Below, piece by piece: positions 17,993 through 27,063 of a stretch of DNA of 58,817 bases; the stretch's first letter is position 1, and the number at the start of each line of letters is the position of its first letter. The translations under genes and the position numbers were made by a program. The notes under the pieces were generated by a model, which did not search any database, had not been told where the DNA came from, and saw only the letters and a program-made list of their open reading frames with translations. Source of the DNA: Actinomyces bowdenii (GTDB taxonomy: Bacteria > Actinomycetota > Actinomycetes > Actinomycetales > Actinomycetaceae); assembly GCF_017592395.1 (NCBI RefSeq), contig NZ_JAGFOU010000021.1, positions 1-58,817 on the forward strand, in the 5' to 3' direction.

Positions 17993-19645
17993 GTGAACGA
18001 CCTTGAGGTGGATCTGCGGCTCATCAGCCCCCACTGGCGCGAGGGGGGCACCGGTGGGGCCGCCGCCCCCGGCGCCCCGGGGCTGTGGGTGCGCGGCGAC
18101 CTTCCCTGCCCCGCCCCCACCGACCCGGCCGCCCTGCGCGCCCACCCCGGCCGCCTGGCGGCGGTGGAGGTGGGTGCCGACGAGGTGGTGCTGGCCCAGG
18201 ACCGCCTGCGCTCCTGGCCGCTGTTCTGGTCGATCCAGCCCTCGGCCCCCGGGCGCCCCCGGCGCCTGGTGATCAGTGATGATGCCGCGGCCATGCGCGC
18301 GGCGCTGGAGGCCCCCGCCCTCGATGAGCGCGCCTGCCGCGAGATGGTCGACGCCGGCTTCGTCTCGGGCGCCGACACGCTCCTGCGGGATGTCTTCCAG
18401 GTGGAGCAGGGCTCGATGGTGCGCATCGACCTGCGCAGCGGGCGGGCGAGCACCACCTCCCACTCCCTGGGGCGCTTCGATGAGGACGGCGTCATCGAGG
18501 ACCCGCAGGCCTTCTCCGACCTGCTGGAGGGGGCCCTGGACGCGGTCATGGGGCGCCTGGTGGACAGGCTGGGCGAGGCCCGGATCGTCCTGCCCCTCTC
18601 CGGCGGCCTGGACTCGCGGCTGCTGGTGGCCTGGCTGGCCCTCCACGGGCTGGGCGACCGCGTGGTCTCCTTCACCTATGGCAGGCCGGGCGCGCGGGAG
18701 ATGGAGGTCTCGCGGGCGGTGGCCCAGGCGGTGGGCATGCAGTGGCATGCCGTGGACTACGAGCCCCGGGCCCTGCGCGGGGCCTGGGGCACCCAGGAGG
18801 CCGCCGACTTCCTGGCGCAGTCCTACGCCCTGAGCGCCCTGCCCCATGTGCAGGACTGGTACGCCCTGACCCGCCTGATGGACCGGGGCGTGGTCCGCCC
18901 CGGGGACGTGGTGCTCCCCGGGCACACGCTGGTGGGCAATATGCATGACGAGCACCTGCTGGAGGCCGGGCGGGTCCGGCGATCCGAGGTGGCCCGGGCC
19001 CTGTGCTGGCACCACCAGGACCTCCAGGGCCGTCAGGCCCGGGCCTGGGCGGATCCCTACCGGGCCGCCAAGCTCAAGGACTTCCTGGCCCTGCGGCCCT
19101 TCACGGGGGAGGCCCGCGATGTGCAGAGCATCCTGGAGTCCTACAACCTGCGCGAGCGCCAGACCAAGTACATCAACAACTCGGTGCGCGCCTACGAGCA
19201 CCTGGGCCTGGACTGGGCGCTGCCGATGCTGGATGTGGAGTTCTGGGACGCCTGGCACCGGGGGGGCGTGGGGCTGACGGCCACGCGCGACTTCTACGGC
19301 GTGCTCATCGGGCGGCTGTGGGACAGGGCCACGGGCTCGGGGCAGGGCGGGCAGGAGGACCTGCCCTACTTCGCGGTGACCCGGGTCGATGAGGCGACGC
19401 GCTCGCGCCTGAAGTCGGCCCTGGCGGCCACGGGCCTGCTGCCGCTGGCCGAGCGCAGCTTCTCGACCTGGTCGACGCTGCATGACTCCATGGCCTTCGA
19501 CGCCCTCATCACCGACACGCCGCGGCCGGTGGCGGCCGCCCAGCTGATGGCCGGCCGCAAGCTGCTGGGCTTCTGGACCAGCGCCTTCCTGGCCGACACC
19601 TGGTGCCCGGCCTCCCGGCTCTTCTCCGACCTGCCCCGCATCTGA
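17993..19645 (+). CDS. Asparagine-synthase-like amidotransferase lacking the glutaminase cysteine
   Basis: About 550 residues. The C-terminal two thirds is an asparagine-synthase domain with the ATP-pyrophosphatase loop SGGLDSR (about 203-209) followed by VVSFTYG, which adenylates a carboxylate and transfers ammonia. The N-terminal 190 residues correspond to a degenerate Ntn/glutaminase half: there is no Met-Cys start, so it cannot free ammonia from glutamine in the usual way. Such proteins in O-antigen clusters (WbpS type) convert uronic acids to uronamides; amidation of the ManNAc(3NAc)A predicted here is a plausible inference. GTG 17993 is chosen because GGGAGAG lies 6-12 nt before it; ATG 17978 is the alternative. 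Confidence 0.8.
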   Translation: MNDLEVDLRLISPHWREGGTGGAAAPGAPGLWVRGDLPCPAPTDPAALRAHPGRLAAVEVGADEVVLAQDRLRSWPLFWSIQPSAPGRPRRLVISDDAAAMRAALEAPALDERACREMVDAGFVSGADTLLRDVFQVEQGSMVRIDLRSGRASTTSHSLGRFDEDGVIEDPQAFSDLLEGALDAVMGRLVDRLGEARIVLPLSGGLDSRLLVAWLALHGLGDRVVSFTYGRPGAREMEVSRAVAQAVGMQWHAVDYEPRALRGAWGTQEAADFLAQSYALSALPHVQDWYALTRLMDRGVVRPGDVVLPGHTLVGNMHDEHLLEAGRVRRSEVARALCWHHQDLQGRQARAWADPYRAAKLKDFLALRPFTGEARDVQSILESYNLRERQTKYINNSVRAYEHLGLDWALPMLDVEFWDAWHRGGVGLTATRDFYGVLIGRLWDRATGSGQGGQEDLPYFAVTRVDEATRSRLKSALAATGLLPLAERSFSTWSTLHDSMAFDALITDTPRPVAAAQLMAGRKLLGFWTSAFLADTWCPASRLFSDLPRI

Positions 19646-19664
19646 GCCGGGCTCTCCCCCACCC

Positions 19665-19861
19665 TGCACATCTTCAGCAGTCGCTCGATCGGTTCATCGG
19701 CGTGATCCCGGGGCTCATCGCCGGCTGGGCCGGCCCGGGGCCCCTGAAGATGTGCAAGCCGGACCTCGCTGCACATCTTCAGCCCTCGTGAGCGCCGCCT
19801 CCGGCCGCCTTTCCCCGGAATCCAGCCCCTGCCCCGGGTGGCGGGGCCGTGAAGATGTGCA
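19665..19861. repeat. Paired 92-bp palindromic element, locus B
   Basis: Units 19665-19756 and 19770-19861, each exactly 92 bp with TGCACATCTTCA / TGAAGATGTGCA ends and a 13-bp spacer, filling the gap between two convergent genes. The interiors are the most diverged of the four loci (unit 1 core CATCGGCGTGATCCC; unit 2 core hard to orient), while the 12-bp ends are exact. Confidence 0.9.
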
Positions 19862-19888
19862 AGAGGGCGGGGCCGGCCCAGCGTCCGG

Positions 19889-21010
19889 TCAGCGGTTGAT
19901 GCCGCCGGCGCACTCCTCGTGGATGCGCCGGTAGGCGGCTCCCACGGCGGCCGAGGAGAAGCGGTCGCCGATGGTGGCTGCGATGGCGGCGGGACCGGCG
20001 TCGGCCAGGCGCTCGTGGGTCTCCACGACGGCGGCCGCCCACTGGGCGGGGTCGGAGGCCAGGGGCAGGACGGTGCCGTTGGCCTCGGTGACGTACTCGC
20101 TCTGGCCCCCGGCGTCGGAGACGACGACGGGGCGGCCGCTGGTGATGGCCTCGGCGGCGGAGACGAAGAAGTTGTCGCCCAGGGTGGGGCCGATGAAGAC
20201 GTCGGCGCGGGCGAGCTCGGCGCGCACGCCCGCGGCGTCCAGGTTGCCGGTCAGGCGGGTGTGCTGGGCCAGGGCCGGGGAGGCGGCCAGCCGTGCCTCG
20301 ATGTCCTGGCGCAGCGGCCCCTCCCCCACGAAGGTCATGGTGGCCGGCCGCCCGGCGGCGAGCAGCTCGGCCAGGATGTCGAGGCAGGCCAGGGGGTTCT
20401 TGCGCTCGATGAGGCCCCCGACGGTGACCATGCCGATGGACTCGCCCCGGGGGGCGGGCTCCAGGTGCTCCTGGGGCTCGACGATGCAGGGCACGACGAG
20501 GGTGGACAGCCCGTGGCGCATGGCGCGGATGGGTGCGGCCAGGTACTCGCAGACGGCGGTGACGACGTCGGGGCGGGTCAGGCCGTGGCCGACGACCGGC
20601 ACGGCGGCGCTCAGGGCCGGCCCGAGGGTGTCGGGGTTGGTCAGGCCCGACCAGTGCTCGGTGTGGACCCAGGGCAGGGTCAGGCGGTGGGCGTGGTCCA
20701 GGGCGGTCAGGGGCAGCAGGGAGCTCATGGCCATGGAGTGCAGGACCTCGGCGCCCTCCAGGGCGGGGGCCAGGGCGCGCGCGGCGCGGGCCACGGACAG
20801 CGGGTTGGCCGGGGTCATGGGGATGGTCAGGACCCTCATGCCCTCCACGGTGCGGTGGCGGCGCCCGTCGTCCTGGTGGGGCGGGGCCAGGTGGATGATG
20901 CGCACCTCCTGGCCGGCCCGCACCATGGCGGCGCAGTCGCGCAGGACGAAGGATCCGGAGCTGGGGGCGAGGTCGGTGGGCAGCCAGGTGGTCACGACGG
21001 TCACACGCAT
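19889..21010 (-). CDS. GT4-family glycosyltransferase
   Basis: A 373-residue GT-B glycosyltransferase. The N-terminus is VTVVTTWLPTDLAPSSGSFV, the glycine-containing loop of GT4 acceptor domains; the C-terminal half contains GMVTVGGLIERKNPLACLDILAE, MTFVGEGPLRQDIE and FFVSAAEAITSGRPVVVSDAGG, where the second acidic residue of the EX7E loop is replaced. It transfers a sugar from a nucleotide donor to a lipid-linked acceptor at the inner face; linkage unknown. The ATG is 6 nt from a TAGAGT –10 box, so the mRNA is probably leaderless. It is divergent from wecB/wbpI with only 118 bp between starts, suggesting joint control. Confidence 0.85.
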   Translation of the reverse strand: MRVTVVTTWLPTDLAPSSGSFVLRDCAAMVRAGQEVRIIHLAPPHQDDGRRHRTVEGMRVLTIPMTPANPLSVARAARALAPALEGAEVLHSMAMSSLLPLTALDHAHRLTLPWVHTEHWSGLTNPDTLGPALSAAVPVVGHGLTRPDVVTAVCEYLAAPIRAMRHGLSTLVVPCIVEPQEHLEPAPRGESIGMVTVGGLIERKNPLACLDILAELLAAGRPATMTFVGEGPLRQDIEARLAASPALAQHTRLTGNLDAAGVRAELARADVFIGPTLGDNFFVSAAEAITSGRPVVVSDAGGQSEYVTEANGTVLPLASDPAQWAAAVVETHERLADAGPAAIAATIGDRFSSAAVGAAYRRIHEECAGGINR

Positions 21011-21016
21011 GGCTCC

Positions 21017-21022
21017 ACTCTA
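21017..21022 (-). promoter_or_regulatory. Leaderless –10 box (TAGAGT) of the GT4 gene
   Basis: TAGAGT on the – strand ends 6 nt before the ATG at 21010, back to back with the wecB promoter about 95 bp away. Confidence 0.6.
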
Positions 21023-21116
21023 AGCCCCCGGCCCAGCCGTATCGGCCAGGCGCCGGCCGGTCCCCACCGTCGGGCGGCGCGGGCGGCTGGTGGTGATGGG
21101 GCGGGCGGGCTCCCCG

Positions 21117-21122
21117 TAGGAT
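21117..21122 (+). promoter_or_regulatory. Leaderless –10 box (TAGGAT) of the 2-epimerase gene
   Basis: TAGGAT followed by CGGGGC and the ATG at 21129: spacing 6 nt, with no ribosome site. Confidence 0.65.
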
Positions 21123-21128
21123 CGGGGC

Positions 21129-22223
21129 ATGCGCGTCGTCTCTGTTGTCGGGGCCCGGCCCCAGTTCGTCAAGCTCGCCCCCGTGGCCCATGCCATGGCC
21201 GCCGCCGGGGTGGAGCACGTCATCATCCACACCGGGCAGCACTACGACCCGATGCTCTCCGATGTCTTCTTCTCAGACCTGGGCATCCCCGCCCCGGACC
21301 TGCACCTGGGGGTGGGCTCGGGGGGCCATGGAGCCCAGACCGGGGCGATGCTGGCGGCCCTGGATGAGGCCCTGCCCGGCCTGGCCCCCGACTGGGTGCT
21401 GGTCTACGGGGACACCAACTCCACGCTGGCCGCGGCCCTGGCCGCCGTCAAGCTGCACCTGCCGGTGGCCCACCTGGAGGCGGGGCTGCGCTCCTTCAAC
21501 CGGGCCATGCCCGAGGAGATCAACCGGGTGCTGACCGACCACGCCGCCGACCTGCTCCTGACCCCCACCGCAGTGGGCGCCGGGCACCTGGCCGATGAGG
21601 GCCTGAGCGGGCGCACCGTGGTGGTGGGCGATGTCATGACCGATGTGCTGCTCCAGGTGCGCGACCGCGCGGCCGGCCGACCCTCCCCCATCATGGCCGA
21701 GCTGGGCCTGGCCGAGGGCGGCTACTCCCTGGCCACGATCCACCGCGCCGAGAACACCGACGACGCCGCGCGCCTGGCCGCCGTCCTGGACTCCCTGGCG
21801 GCCGTGGACCACCCGGTGGTGCTGCTGGCCCACCCCCGCCTGGTGGCCAAGTGCGCCGAGCACGGCCTGGAGCTGCCCGCCTCCGGGCGCGGCTCGCTGC
21901 TGGTTCACCCGCCCCTGGCCTACCCCGATCTCATCGCCGCGGCCCTGCACGCCCGCGGCGTCATCACCGACTCCGGCGGCCTGCAGAAGGAGGCCTTCCT
22001 GCTGCGCGTGCCCACCACCACGGTGCGCCCCCAGACCGAGTGGGTGGAGACCGTGGAGCTGGGGTGGAATGTGCTGGTCGAGCCCGGGCCCGCGCTTATC
22101 GCCGCCGCCAGCCGCGCGCGCCCCGCCGAGCCCGCTGACGACGTTGCCCACCCCTACGGGGACGGCCATGCCGCCGAGCGCGTCGTGCAGGAGCTGTCCG
22201 CCCGCAGGCCCCCGCAGGCCTGA
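21129..22223 (+). CDS. wecB: UDP-HexNAc 2-epimerase, non-hydrolysing (WecB/WbpI family)
   Basis: 364 residues, the usual family length. It inverts C2 of a UDP-N-acetylhexosamine. GARPQFVKLAP (8-18), HTGQHYD, GDTNSTLAA, LEAGLRSFNRAMPEEINR, TIHRAEN and TDSGGLQKEA are all family motifs, including the catalytic D/E/H residues of the GT-B-like active site. WecB proper makes UDP-ManNAc. The longer F-N-R-A-M-P-E-E-I-N-R motif, GIPAPDLHLG and the presence of WbpB/E/D homologues in the same window make the WbpI role equally likely: UDP-GlcNAc(3NAc)A to UDP-ManNAc(3NAc)A. It is a single gene with its own leaderless promoter. Confidence 0.88.
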   Translation: MRVVSVVGARPQFVKLAPVAHAMAAAGVEHVIIHTGQHYDPMLSDVFFSDLGIPAPDLHLGVGSGGHGAQTGAMLAALDEALPGLAPDWVLVYGDTNSTLAAALAAVKLHLPVAHLEAGLRSFNRAMPEEINRVLTDHAADLLLTPTAVGAGHLADEGLSGRTVVVGDVMTDVLLQVRDRAAGRPSPIMAELGLAEGGYSLATIHRAENTDDAARLAAVLDSLAAVDHPVVLLAHPRLVAKCAEHGLELPASGRGSLLVHPPLAYPDLIAAALHARGVITDSGGLQKEAFLLRVPTTTVRPQTEWVETVELGWNVLVEPGPALIAAASRARPAEPADDVAHPYGDGHAAERVVQELSARRPPQA

Positions 22224-22573
22224 GCCGGCCGGCCCCATCCGGCCGCCACGGCCCCGCTCACCGGGCCTGGCCCCATGCCGCCGGGGTCGGCCGCAAATTG
22301 CAGGGGATGTCAGCACTCCGCACCCCTGGGACCCCTCCGATCTGCAGACAACCCCACCGATCCGCAGACAACCCCGCAAACCTCGGACAACCCGGCGATC
22401 CGCGCCTGCCTCCCGGCACCCGCCGCCCAAGTCCCCAGGGAACCGTCACCGAGCTAAGGGGAAGGCCCCCGGGGCACCGTCCCTGCAACAAGCACGACAC
22501 CCCGCGCCCCTGCATCCCGGGCTCGACCTCCATCGCCGAGGAGCGCGGGCGTTCATCCCAGAGCGGCTTGGAA
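22224..22573. other. Intergenic region with short direct repeats
   Basis: 350 bp between wecB and the low-GC membrane protein gene, both ending here. It contains tandem 20-bp repeats at 22337-22376 and a degenerate third copy. No coding sequence is supported, despite long open frames. Confidence 0.5.
22337..22376 (+). repeat. Tandem 20-bp direct repeat
   Basis: CCGAT[C/T]TGCAGACAACCCC-type unit at 22337-22356 and 22357-22376 (one or two differences), followed by a degenerate copy containing CTCGGACAACCC to about 22400. Confidence 0.7.
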
Positions 22574-24142
22574 TTACCTACGCTTACCGCTCCCACCACG
22601 TGGCATCACGAACGGCTTCGTGCTCTGAGGCAACGCGTCGCGCCGCACCAGCATGGAGGGAAGCGACAGCCCCACAATATCCGACAAGTACTCTCTCAAG
22701 CTCTCCGACTCGGAGCTGCGTCTCATCACATAGCTCTTCGGCGCCACCAGATCGGTCACCACAGCAAGTTCGCCCGAAATCCAAGAACCCTCCCCAGAGT
22801 ACGAATCCAGTCGCAGCTTATCCTTCAATAGAACCAGGTCCAGCTGATACTCGATCTCACTCCTCAACCCAGCCGTCTCCTCAAGCCATTGACGCCCCCG
22901 CCGGCCCCCTTCATCCCGAGGCTTCAGGTTCCACGCCAGGAGCATCCGGCACACCCACCACACAACCAGCACGACAAGTACCACCAGCCCCACCCATCCA
23001 GGAAAAGTCAGCACCGCCTTCTTAGACTCCCTCTCCTCCTCAGAGAAAGCCAGAACGACACACATCGCATACAGCACCCAAATCAACAGCGCGACAACAA
23101 AGAAGGGTATGCGAAGAAACACCGACCCAAAACTCACCCTACCCGCAGAAACAATCTGCACCCTCGCAAGAACCGCATCCCATACCGCTAATTCAAGTAC
23201 AAACGCCACCCCAATCAGGGCAGCCAGAGCCAGAAGAGCAGTTCCCCAATCTTTATCAAGATAAATACAGGACGTCACGGAAACAACTACCACAGCAACA
23301 CCAGCAAGGCCAGCATACTTACCGACCAGCCCCCTCAACCCACCGCACCCTCGACATAAGAATGCGCACACAGCCCGCAGCCAACCGCACAGCCTATCGC
23401 ACCACCCCCCAACCTCCGCGCCACCCCCGACAATCATAGCGTCGCGTTGATCCTGATAACGCCACTCCGCAAGGTTGACGACCTCAATAAGGATCGACGC
23501 GTAGCCACTAATCTCTCCAGCATCGCTTTTCGAGATAAATGCAGGCAAGACTGCGACAACAGCATATAGCACTAGAAGGATAATAAAGAACGGCAACCCG
23601 AGCCCCCGCCACCCGTTAGCACCCACCAAGAAACCGTAGCAAACCACAATAAAGCCGTAGGCGCCGCAGAGCGCAGCCATGAGCATTACAGCCGCAGTCT
23701 CTCTGGCAGAGGTATCCACCACTCTCTGCAGCCAGGCTCCATGCATTCTCACATTTTCTGGAAGATCCTGCTTCTGCCACGTCATACCTCTTAACGCCAA
23801 GGCGAGCGTCGCCACGCCAGCAAGGAGGGTAAGCAACCCCGACAAAGCCTTATCTCGATCACCGCCATCAAGACTCTTGAATAGCTGGACATAATCATAA
23901 ACGGCACTCAACATGCCTGAATCAAGGTGCTCATACACTACGGGGCGGCGAATAATGTCCACTGAAAGCGCGATAAAGCACCAGCATACGGTCATCATCC
24001 CGACAAGAAAAATACTCTCCAAAAAAGTCGGCTTTGAGAGCTTCGCGGACTTGAAACGACCCTCACCCGCACCAATGAAGTCGCCTTCGCTTGACAGATG
24101 AGCACCTACGTTTGATGTGATCCCTGGACTTGGGTCGTGCAT
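22574..24142 (-). CDS. Unrecognised polytopic membrane protein, low G+C
   Basis: About 522 residues from ATG 24142 (GGGAAG 4-9 nt upstream); a longer frame reaches 24211. About eight hydrophobic segments (near residues 45, 95, 150, 185, 285, 310, 355 and 385) are followed by a soluble C-terminal region of about 115 residues with charged helical stretches. I recognise no family. It does not show an obvious Wzy polymerase or flippase pattern. Its DNA is visibly poorer in G+C and uses codons such as ATA, AGA and TTA-type choices that neighbours avoid, so it looks horizontally acquired into the polysaccharide region. A ribosomal start further downstream cannot be excluded. Confidence 0.65.
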   Translation of the reverse strand: MHDPSPGITSNVGAHLSSEGDFIGAGEGRFKSAKLSKPTFLESIFLVGMMTVCWCFIALSVDIIRRPVVYEHLDSGMLSAVYDYVQLFKSLDGGDRDKALSGLLTLLAGVATLALALRGMTWQKQDLPENVRMHGAWLQRVVDTSARETAAVMLMAALCGAYGFIVVCYGFLVGANGWRGLGLPFFIILLVLYAVVAVLPAFISKSDAGEISGYASILIEVVNLAEWRYQDQRDAMIVGGGAEVGGWCDRLCGWLRAVCAFLCRGCGGLRGLVGKYAGLAGVAVVVVSVTSCIYLDKDWGTALLALAALIGVAFVLELAVWDAVLARVQIVSAGRVSFGSVFLRIPFFVVALLIWVLYAMCVVLAFSEEERESKKAVLTFPGWVGLVVLVVLVVWWVCRMLLAWNLKPRDEGGRRGRQWLEETAGLRSEIEYQLDLVLLKDKLRLDSYSGEGSWISGELAVVTDLVAPKSYVMRRSSESESLREYLSDIVGLSLPSMLVRRDALPQSTKPFVMPRGGSGKRR

Positions 24143-24265
24143 ACTTCTTCCCATGCCATGACAATAGTCACGGAGGGGCGCACCTGTCAGGCGTTCCAGC
24201 AACTCAGGCACCGGCCACGCGCTCAGGCAGGATTAGCCGGAGATTCAACTATTAAAGGCTGGATG

Positions 24266-25597
24266 TCATCCCTCCAGCGCCACCAGGCCCTCGGTGAACT
24301 CGCGGTACTGGCGCCCGGCGTCGGACATGCGCGCCCAGGTGGCATGCGCCTCCCGGCTCATGGCCTCGTAGGCCTGCTCGTCCAGGTCGATCACCGACTC
24401 CACCGCGTCGGCGATCTGCGCGGCGCTGACCTCCACAGGGATGAGGCGGCCGTTGACCCCGTCGTGGACGATCTCCCCGGTGCCCCCGGCGGCGGTGGCC
24501 ACCACCGGCAGGCCCGTGGCCTGGGCCTCCATGACCGAGACCGGCACCCCCTCGCCGTCGGAGCAGTTGAGGAAGCAGGAGAAGTCGGTGGAGGCGTAGA
24601 GCTCGCGCACCTCGGCGTTGGTCATGTGACCGGTGAAGGTCACCGGGCTGTGGCTGATGGCGGCCCGGGCGCGCTCGCGCATCGCCTCCAGGCGCTCGGC
24701 GTCGAACTCCCCGATATGGGTCCAGGCCACCCGCCGCCCGCGCCGCTCCAGCTCGGCCACCGCCGCCACGATGAGGTCCACCCGCTTGTAGGGGGCCATG
24801 TGGGAGCAGGAGACGAGTTGGAAGGGCTCGGTGGGGCGGCGCCGGGTCACCTTCGCGGCCGGAACGCCCAGGCGCCGCACCTCGATCCTGTCAGCGGCCC
24901 CCGGGAAGCGGCGGTGGAGGAACCCCGCCGCGTACTGGGAGATCGGGTAGACCCGGTCCACCGCCCGCATGACGAATCGGCGCGCGGGCACGTACCCGCG
25001 CGGGGCATCCCTCTCATCGACGTCGTAGGCGTGGGCCCGGGCCACCACCCGCACCTTCCGCCCCGCCAGCTCGCGGCGGCGCAGCATGCCGCCCAGGGCG
25101 GCCCCGGTGAAGAACCAGTAGGAGTAGATGACCAGGCCACCCGAGCCCTCCAGGCCCAGGGAGGGCAGAAGGCGGCGCATCCGGCTGTAGGCGCTCAGGG
25201 CGATGGCGGCGAAGCGCACATCCATGCCGAAGCGACCTGGGCTGCGCCACGGGGGCGTCTCGACCATGCGCTCGCGCCCCAGGAGGATCTGGGGGGCGCG
25301 CAGGAGCGCCTGGGCCCGCCAGTCGGGCAGGCGCGAGGCCGGCAGGAGGGCGCAGCGGGCATTGGGCGGAAGGGGGCGGGTCTGGCGGGCGCCCTGGCTC
25401 AGGCGCACCGGCACGATGACCACCTCCTCGAAGGCGGCGCACAGGGTCTCGATCTCCTGCTCCAGGAACTCCTCGCCCACCTCGTAGGGGTAGAAGTCGG
25501 TGAGCAGCAGCAGACGGCCCCGCCCCTGCCCACCGGCCGCAGCGGTCCTCGTCGCGTTCTCGACGCTCTCGCTCCCGGCCCGTGGTGCCTGCGTCAT
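24266..25597 (-). CDS. GT4-family glycosyltransferase
   Basis: 443 residues. After a disordered N-terminus (1-27) the first Rossmann half starts at LLLLTDFYPYEVGEEFLEQE, and the second at FQLVSCSHMAPYKRVDLIVAAV with SDGEGVPVSVMEAQATGLPVV, a full E-x7-E nucleotide-sugar loop, and GGTGEIV. This is a canonical retaining GT4, likely adding one sugar of the lipid-linked repeat unit. GAAGGGA lies 8-14 nt before the ATG at 25597 and TATCCT at 25638-25643 is a likely –10. It could also be read through from the upstream gene (25774-27063) 176 bp away. Sugar specificity is unknown. Confidence 0.88.
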   Translation of the reverse strand: MTQAPRAGSESVENATRTAAAGGQGRGRLLLLTDFYPYEVGEEFLEQEIETLCAAFEEVVIVPVRLSQGARQTRPLPPNARCALLPASRLPDWRAQALLRAPQILLGRERMVETPPWRSPGRFGMDVRFAAIALSAYSRMRRLLPSLGLEGSGGLVIYSYWFFTGAALGGMLRRRELAGRKVRVVARAHAYDVDERDAPRGYVPARRFVMRAVDRVYPISQYAAGFLHRRFPGAADRIEVRRLGVPAAKVTRRRPTEPFQLVSCSHMAPYKRVDLIVAAVAELERRGRRVAWTHIGEFDAERLEAMRERARAAISHSPVTFTGHMTNAEVRELYASTDFSCFLNCSDGEGVPVSVMEAQATGLPVVATAAGGTGEIVHDGVNGRLIPVEVSAAQIADAVESVIDLDEQAYEAMSREAHATWARMSDAGRQYREFTEGLVALEG

Positions 25598-25637
25598 GGT
25601 GCGGTCCCTTCGCTTCTACAAGGCGGACGTCGCCCCA

Positions 25638-25643
25638 GGATAG
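25638..25643 (-). promoter_or_regulatory. Putative –10 box (TATCCT) for the 24266-25597 gene
   Basis: TATCCT in – orientation gives a short leader of about 35 nt containing the GAAGGGA ribosome site. Confidence 0.45.
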
Positions 25644-25773
25644 GGCACGCACCCGTGAGCGGACCTCGTCGCCAGCCTTCAGGCGCATGGGCGAAGACCC
25701 GGTTCTCCACGCACCTGCCCGGGGCCTCAAGCCGCCGGCCCGCACGTGCGCGGCCCGATCGGCGGCCGAGGCT

Positions 25774-27063
25774 CTACCCGATGTGCCGCCTGTCGCCGGC
25801 CCGCCCCTGCGCGGCCCGCTCGTAGATGTCCCGGCTCGCGGCCACGAAGGCCTCCTCGCCGAAGCGCTCACGGGCCCGCCGGCGGATCTGCTCGGCGGAC
25901 CAGCGGGGCGCCTCCCCGTCCAGGCCCCGGGCCGCCTCCACCAGAGCCCGGGAGAGCTCGGCCACGAGCGCCTCGTCACTGCTCAGCGACCGCTCCGGCA
26001 GGACGATGCCGCTGGCGCGCTCCACCATGAAGCGCCCCGCCCAGGTGGGGGTGGCCACGCACAGGCATCCCAGCGCCTGGGCCTCGGCCAGGACAGTGCC
26101 ACCGGCCTCCACCCCACTGGCCAGGATGAGCACGTCGGCGGCGGCCATGCGGCGGGCAACCTCCTGGTGGGCGACCCGGCCGGTGAGCACCGTGCGGTGC
26201 CCGATCCCCAGGGATCTCGCCACACCGCGCAGGGAGGCGACCTCGGCCTCGTTCCCGCCCACCACCGTCAGGCTCGGCTCCTGGTGCCCCGCGGCGGTCA
26301 GGATCCGGCAGGCCCGGGCGAAGGCCTCCAGGGTCTGGGGGGTGTGCTTGTTGGCGTCCAGGTGGGAGACGTGGCAGAAGGCCAGGGCGCCGCCGGAGGG
26401 GCGGCGCGGGATGCTGAAGTGCTCCTGCGGCACCGGCAGGGCGATGTCCTCCCAGGGCCCCTGCCCCCAGTACTCCTCCAGGCGCCGGCTGAAGGGGGTG
26501 GAGACCGAGGAGCGCACGACGGCGTCGCGCATATCCCGGCTCAGGGCGCGGTAGCGCCACCCGGCCCTGGCCCGCTGCAGGGAGGAGGGCCGGTGCTCGG
26601 TCAGCACGAGGCCGGCCCCCCAGTGGCGGGCGGCCAGGGCACCCACATGGAGCCCGGCGAAGACCGAGTGGGCGTGCACTGCCTGCGGCGGCGCGATCGG
26701 CCCGGCTCCCGCCGCCCGCCCTGAGCGATGGCCCGCCTGATGGCCGGCTCGCGGGCGGGCCTGGGCCTCCATCATCTCGTCGTAGAGGCGGACGGCGCGC
26801 CGCGCCACCGACCGCGCGATGGCGCGGTCCCCCGGGAGGGCCCCCTTGGGGATGGTGGGGATGGTGCCGCGCACGACGACGATGCCCTCCTCCACACTGG
26901 CCTCCAGCCGGGCACCGGCCTGCCAGAAGGACACCGGCTCCAGGGCCAGGACGCCGACGCGCATTCCCGCGCGCCTGAGCATCTGGGCCTGATGCCGGAA
27001 GAACGAGCCGTTGTGGGGCCGGGCCCGGTCCGGGTACCAGGCCGGGGTGAGGACGACATGCAC
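25774..27063 (-). CDS. GT4-family glycosyltransferase
   Basis: 429 residues from GTG 27063. The start is chosen because the GT4 fold begins at VVLTPAWYPDRARPHNGSFF, the conserved first strand and glycine loop, and AGAAGG is upstream; the 84-codon in-frame extension to 27315 is Arg/Pro-rich with weak codon bias and overlaps a DNA repeat. The C-terminal half shows LAFCHVSHLDANKHTPQTLEAF, LTVVGGNEAEVASL and an altered EX7E loop with ASGVEAGGTVLAEAQALGC. Neighbours are another GT4 downstream and the flippase upstream, so it probably acts on the same undecaprenyl-linked repeat unit. Confidence 0.83.
   Translation of the reverse strand: MHVVLTPAWYPDRARPHNGSFFRHQAQMLRRAGMRVGVLALEPVSFWQAGARLEASVEEGIVVVRGTIPTIPKGALPGDRAIARSVARRAVRLYDEMMEAQARPRAGHQAGHRSGRAAGAGPIAPPQAVHAHSVFAGLHVGALAARHWGAGLVLTEHRPSSLQRARAGWRYRALSRDMRDAVVRSSVSTPFSRRLEEYWGQGPWEDIALPVPQEHFSIPRRPSGGALAFCHVSHLDANKHTPQTLEAFARACRILTAAGHQEPSLTVVGGNEAEVASLRGVARSLGIGHRTVLTGRVAHQEVARRMAAADVLILASGVEAGGTVLAEAQALGCLCVATPTWAGRFMVERASGIVLPERSLSSDEALVAELSRALVEAARGLDGEAPRWSAEQIRRRARERFGEEAFVAASRDIYERAAQGRAGDRRHIG

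Noticed and set aside
22258-22599. Protein-coding ORF (– strand, 113 codons) downstream of wecB
   Set aside because: It is made from the 20-bp direct repeats, lacks a ribosome site and codon bias, and overlaps the end of the membrane protein gene.
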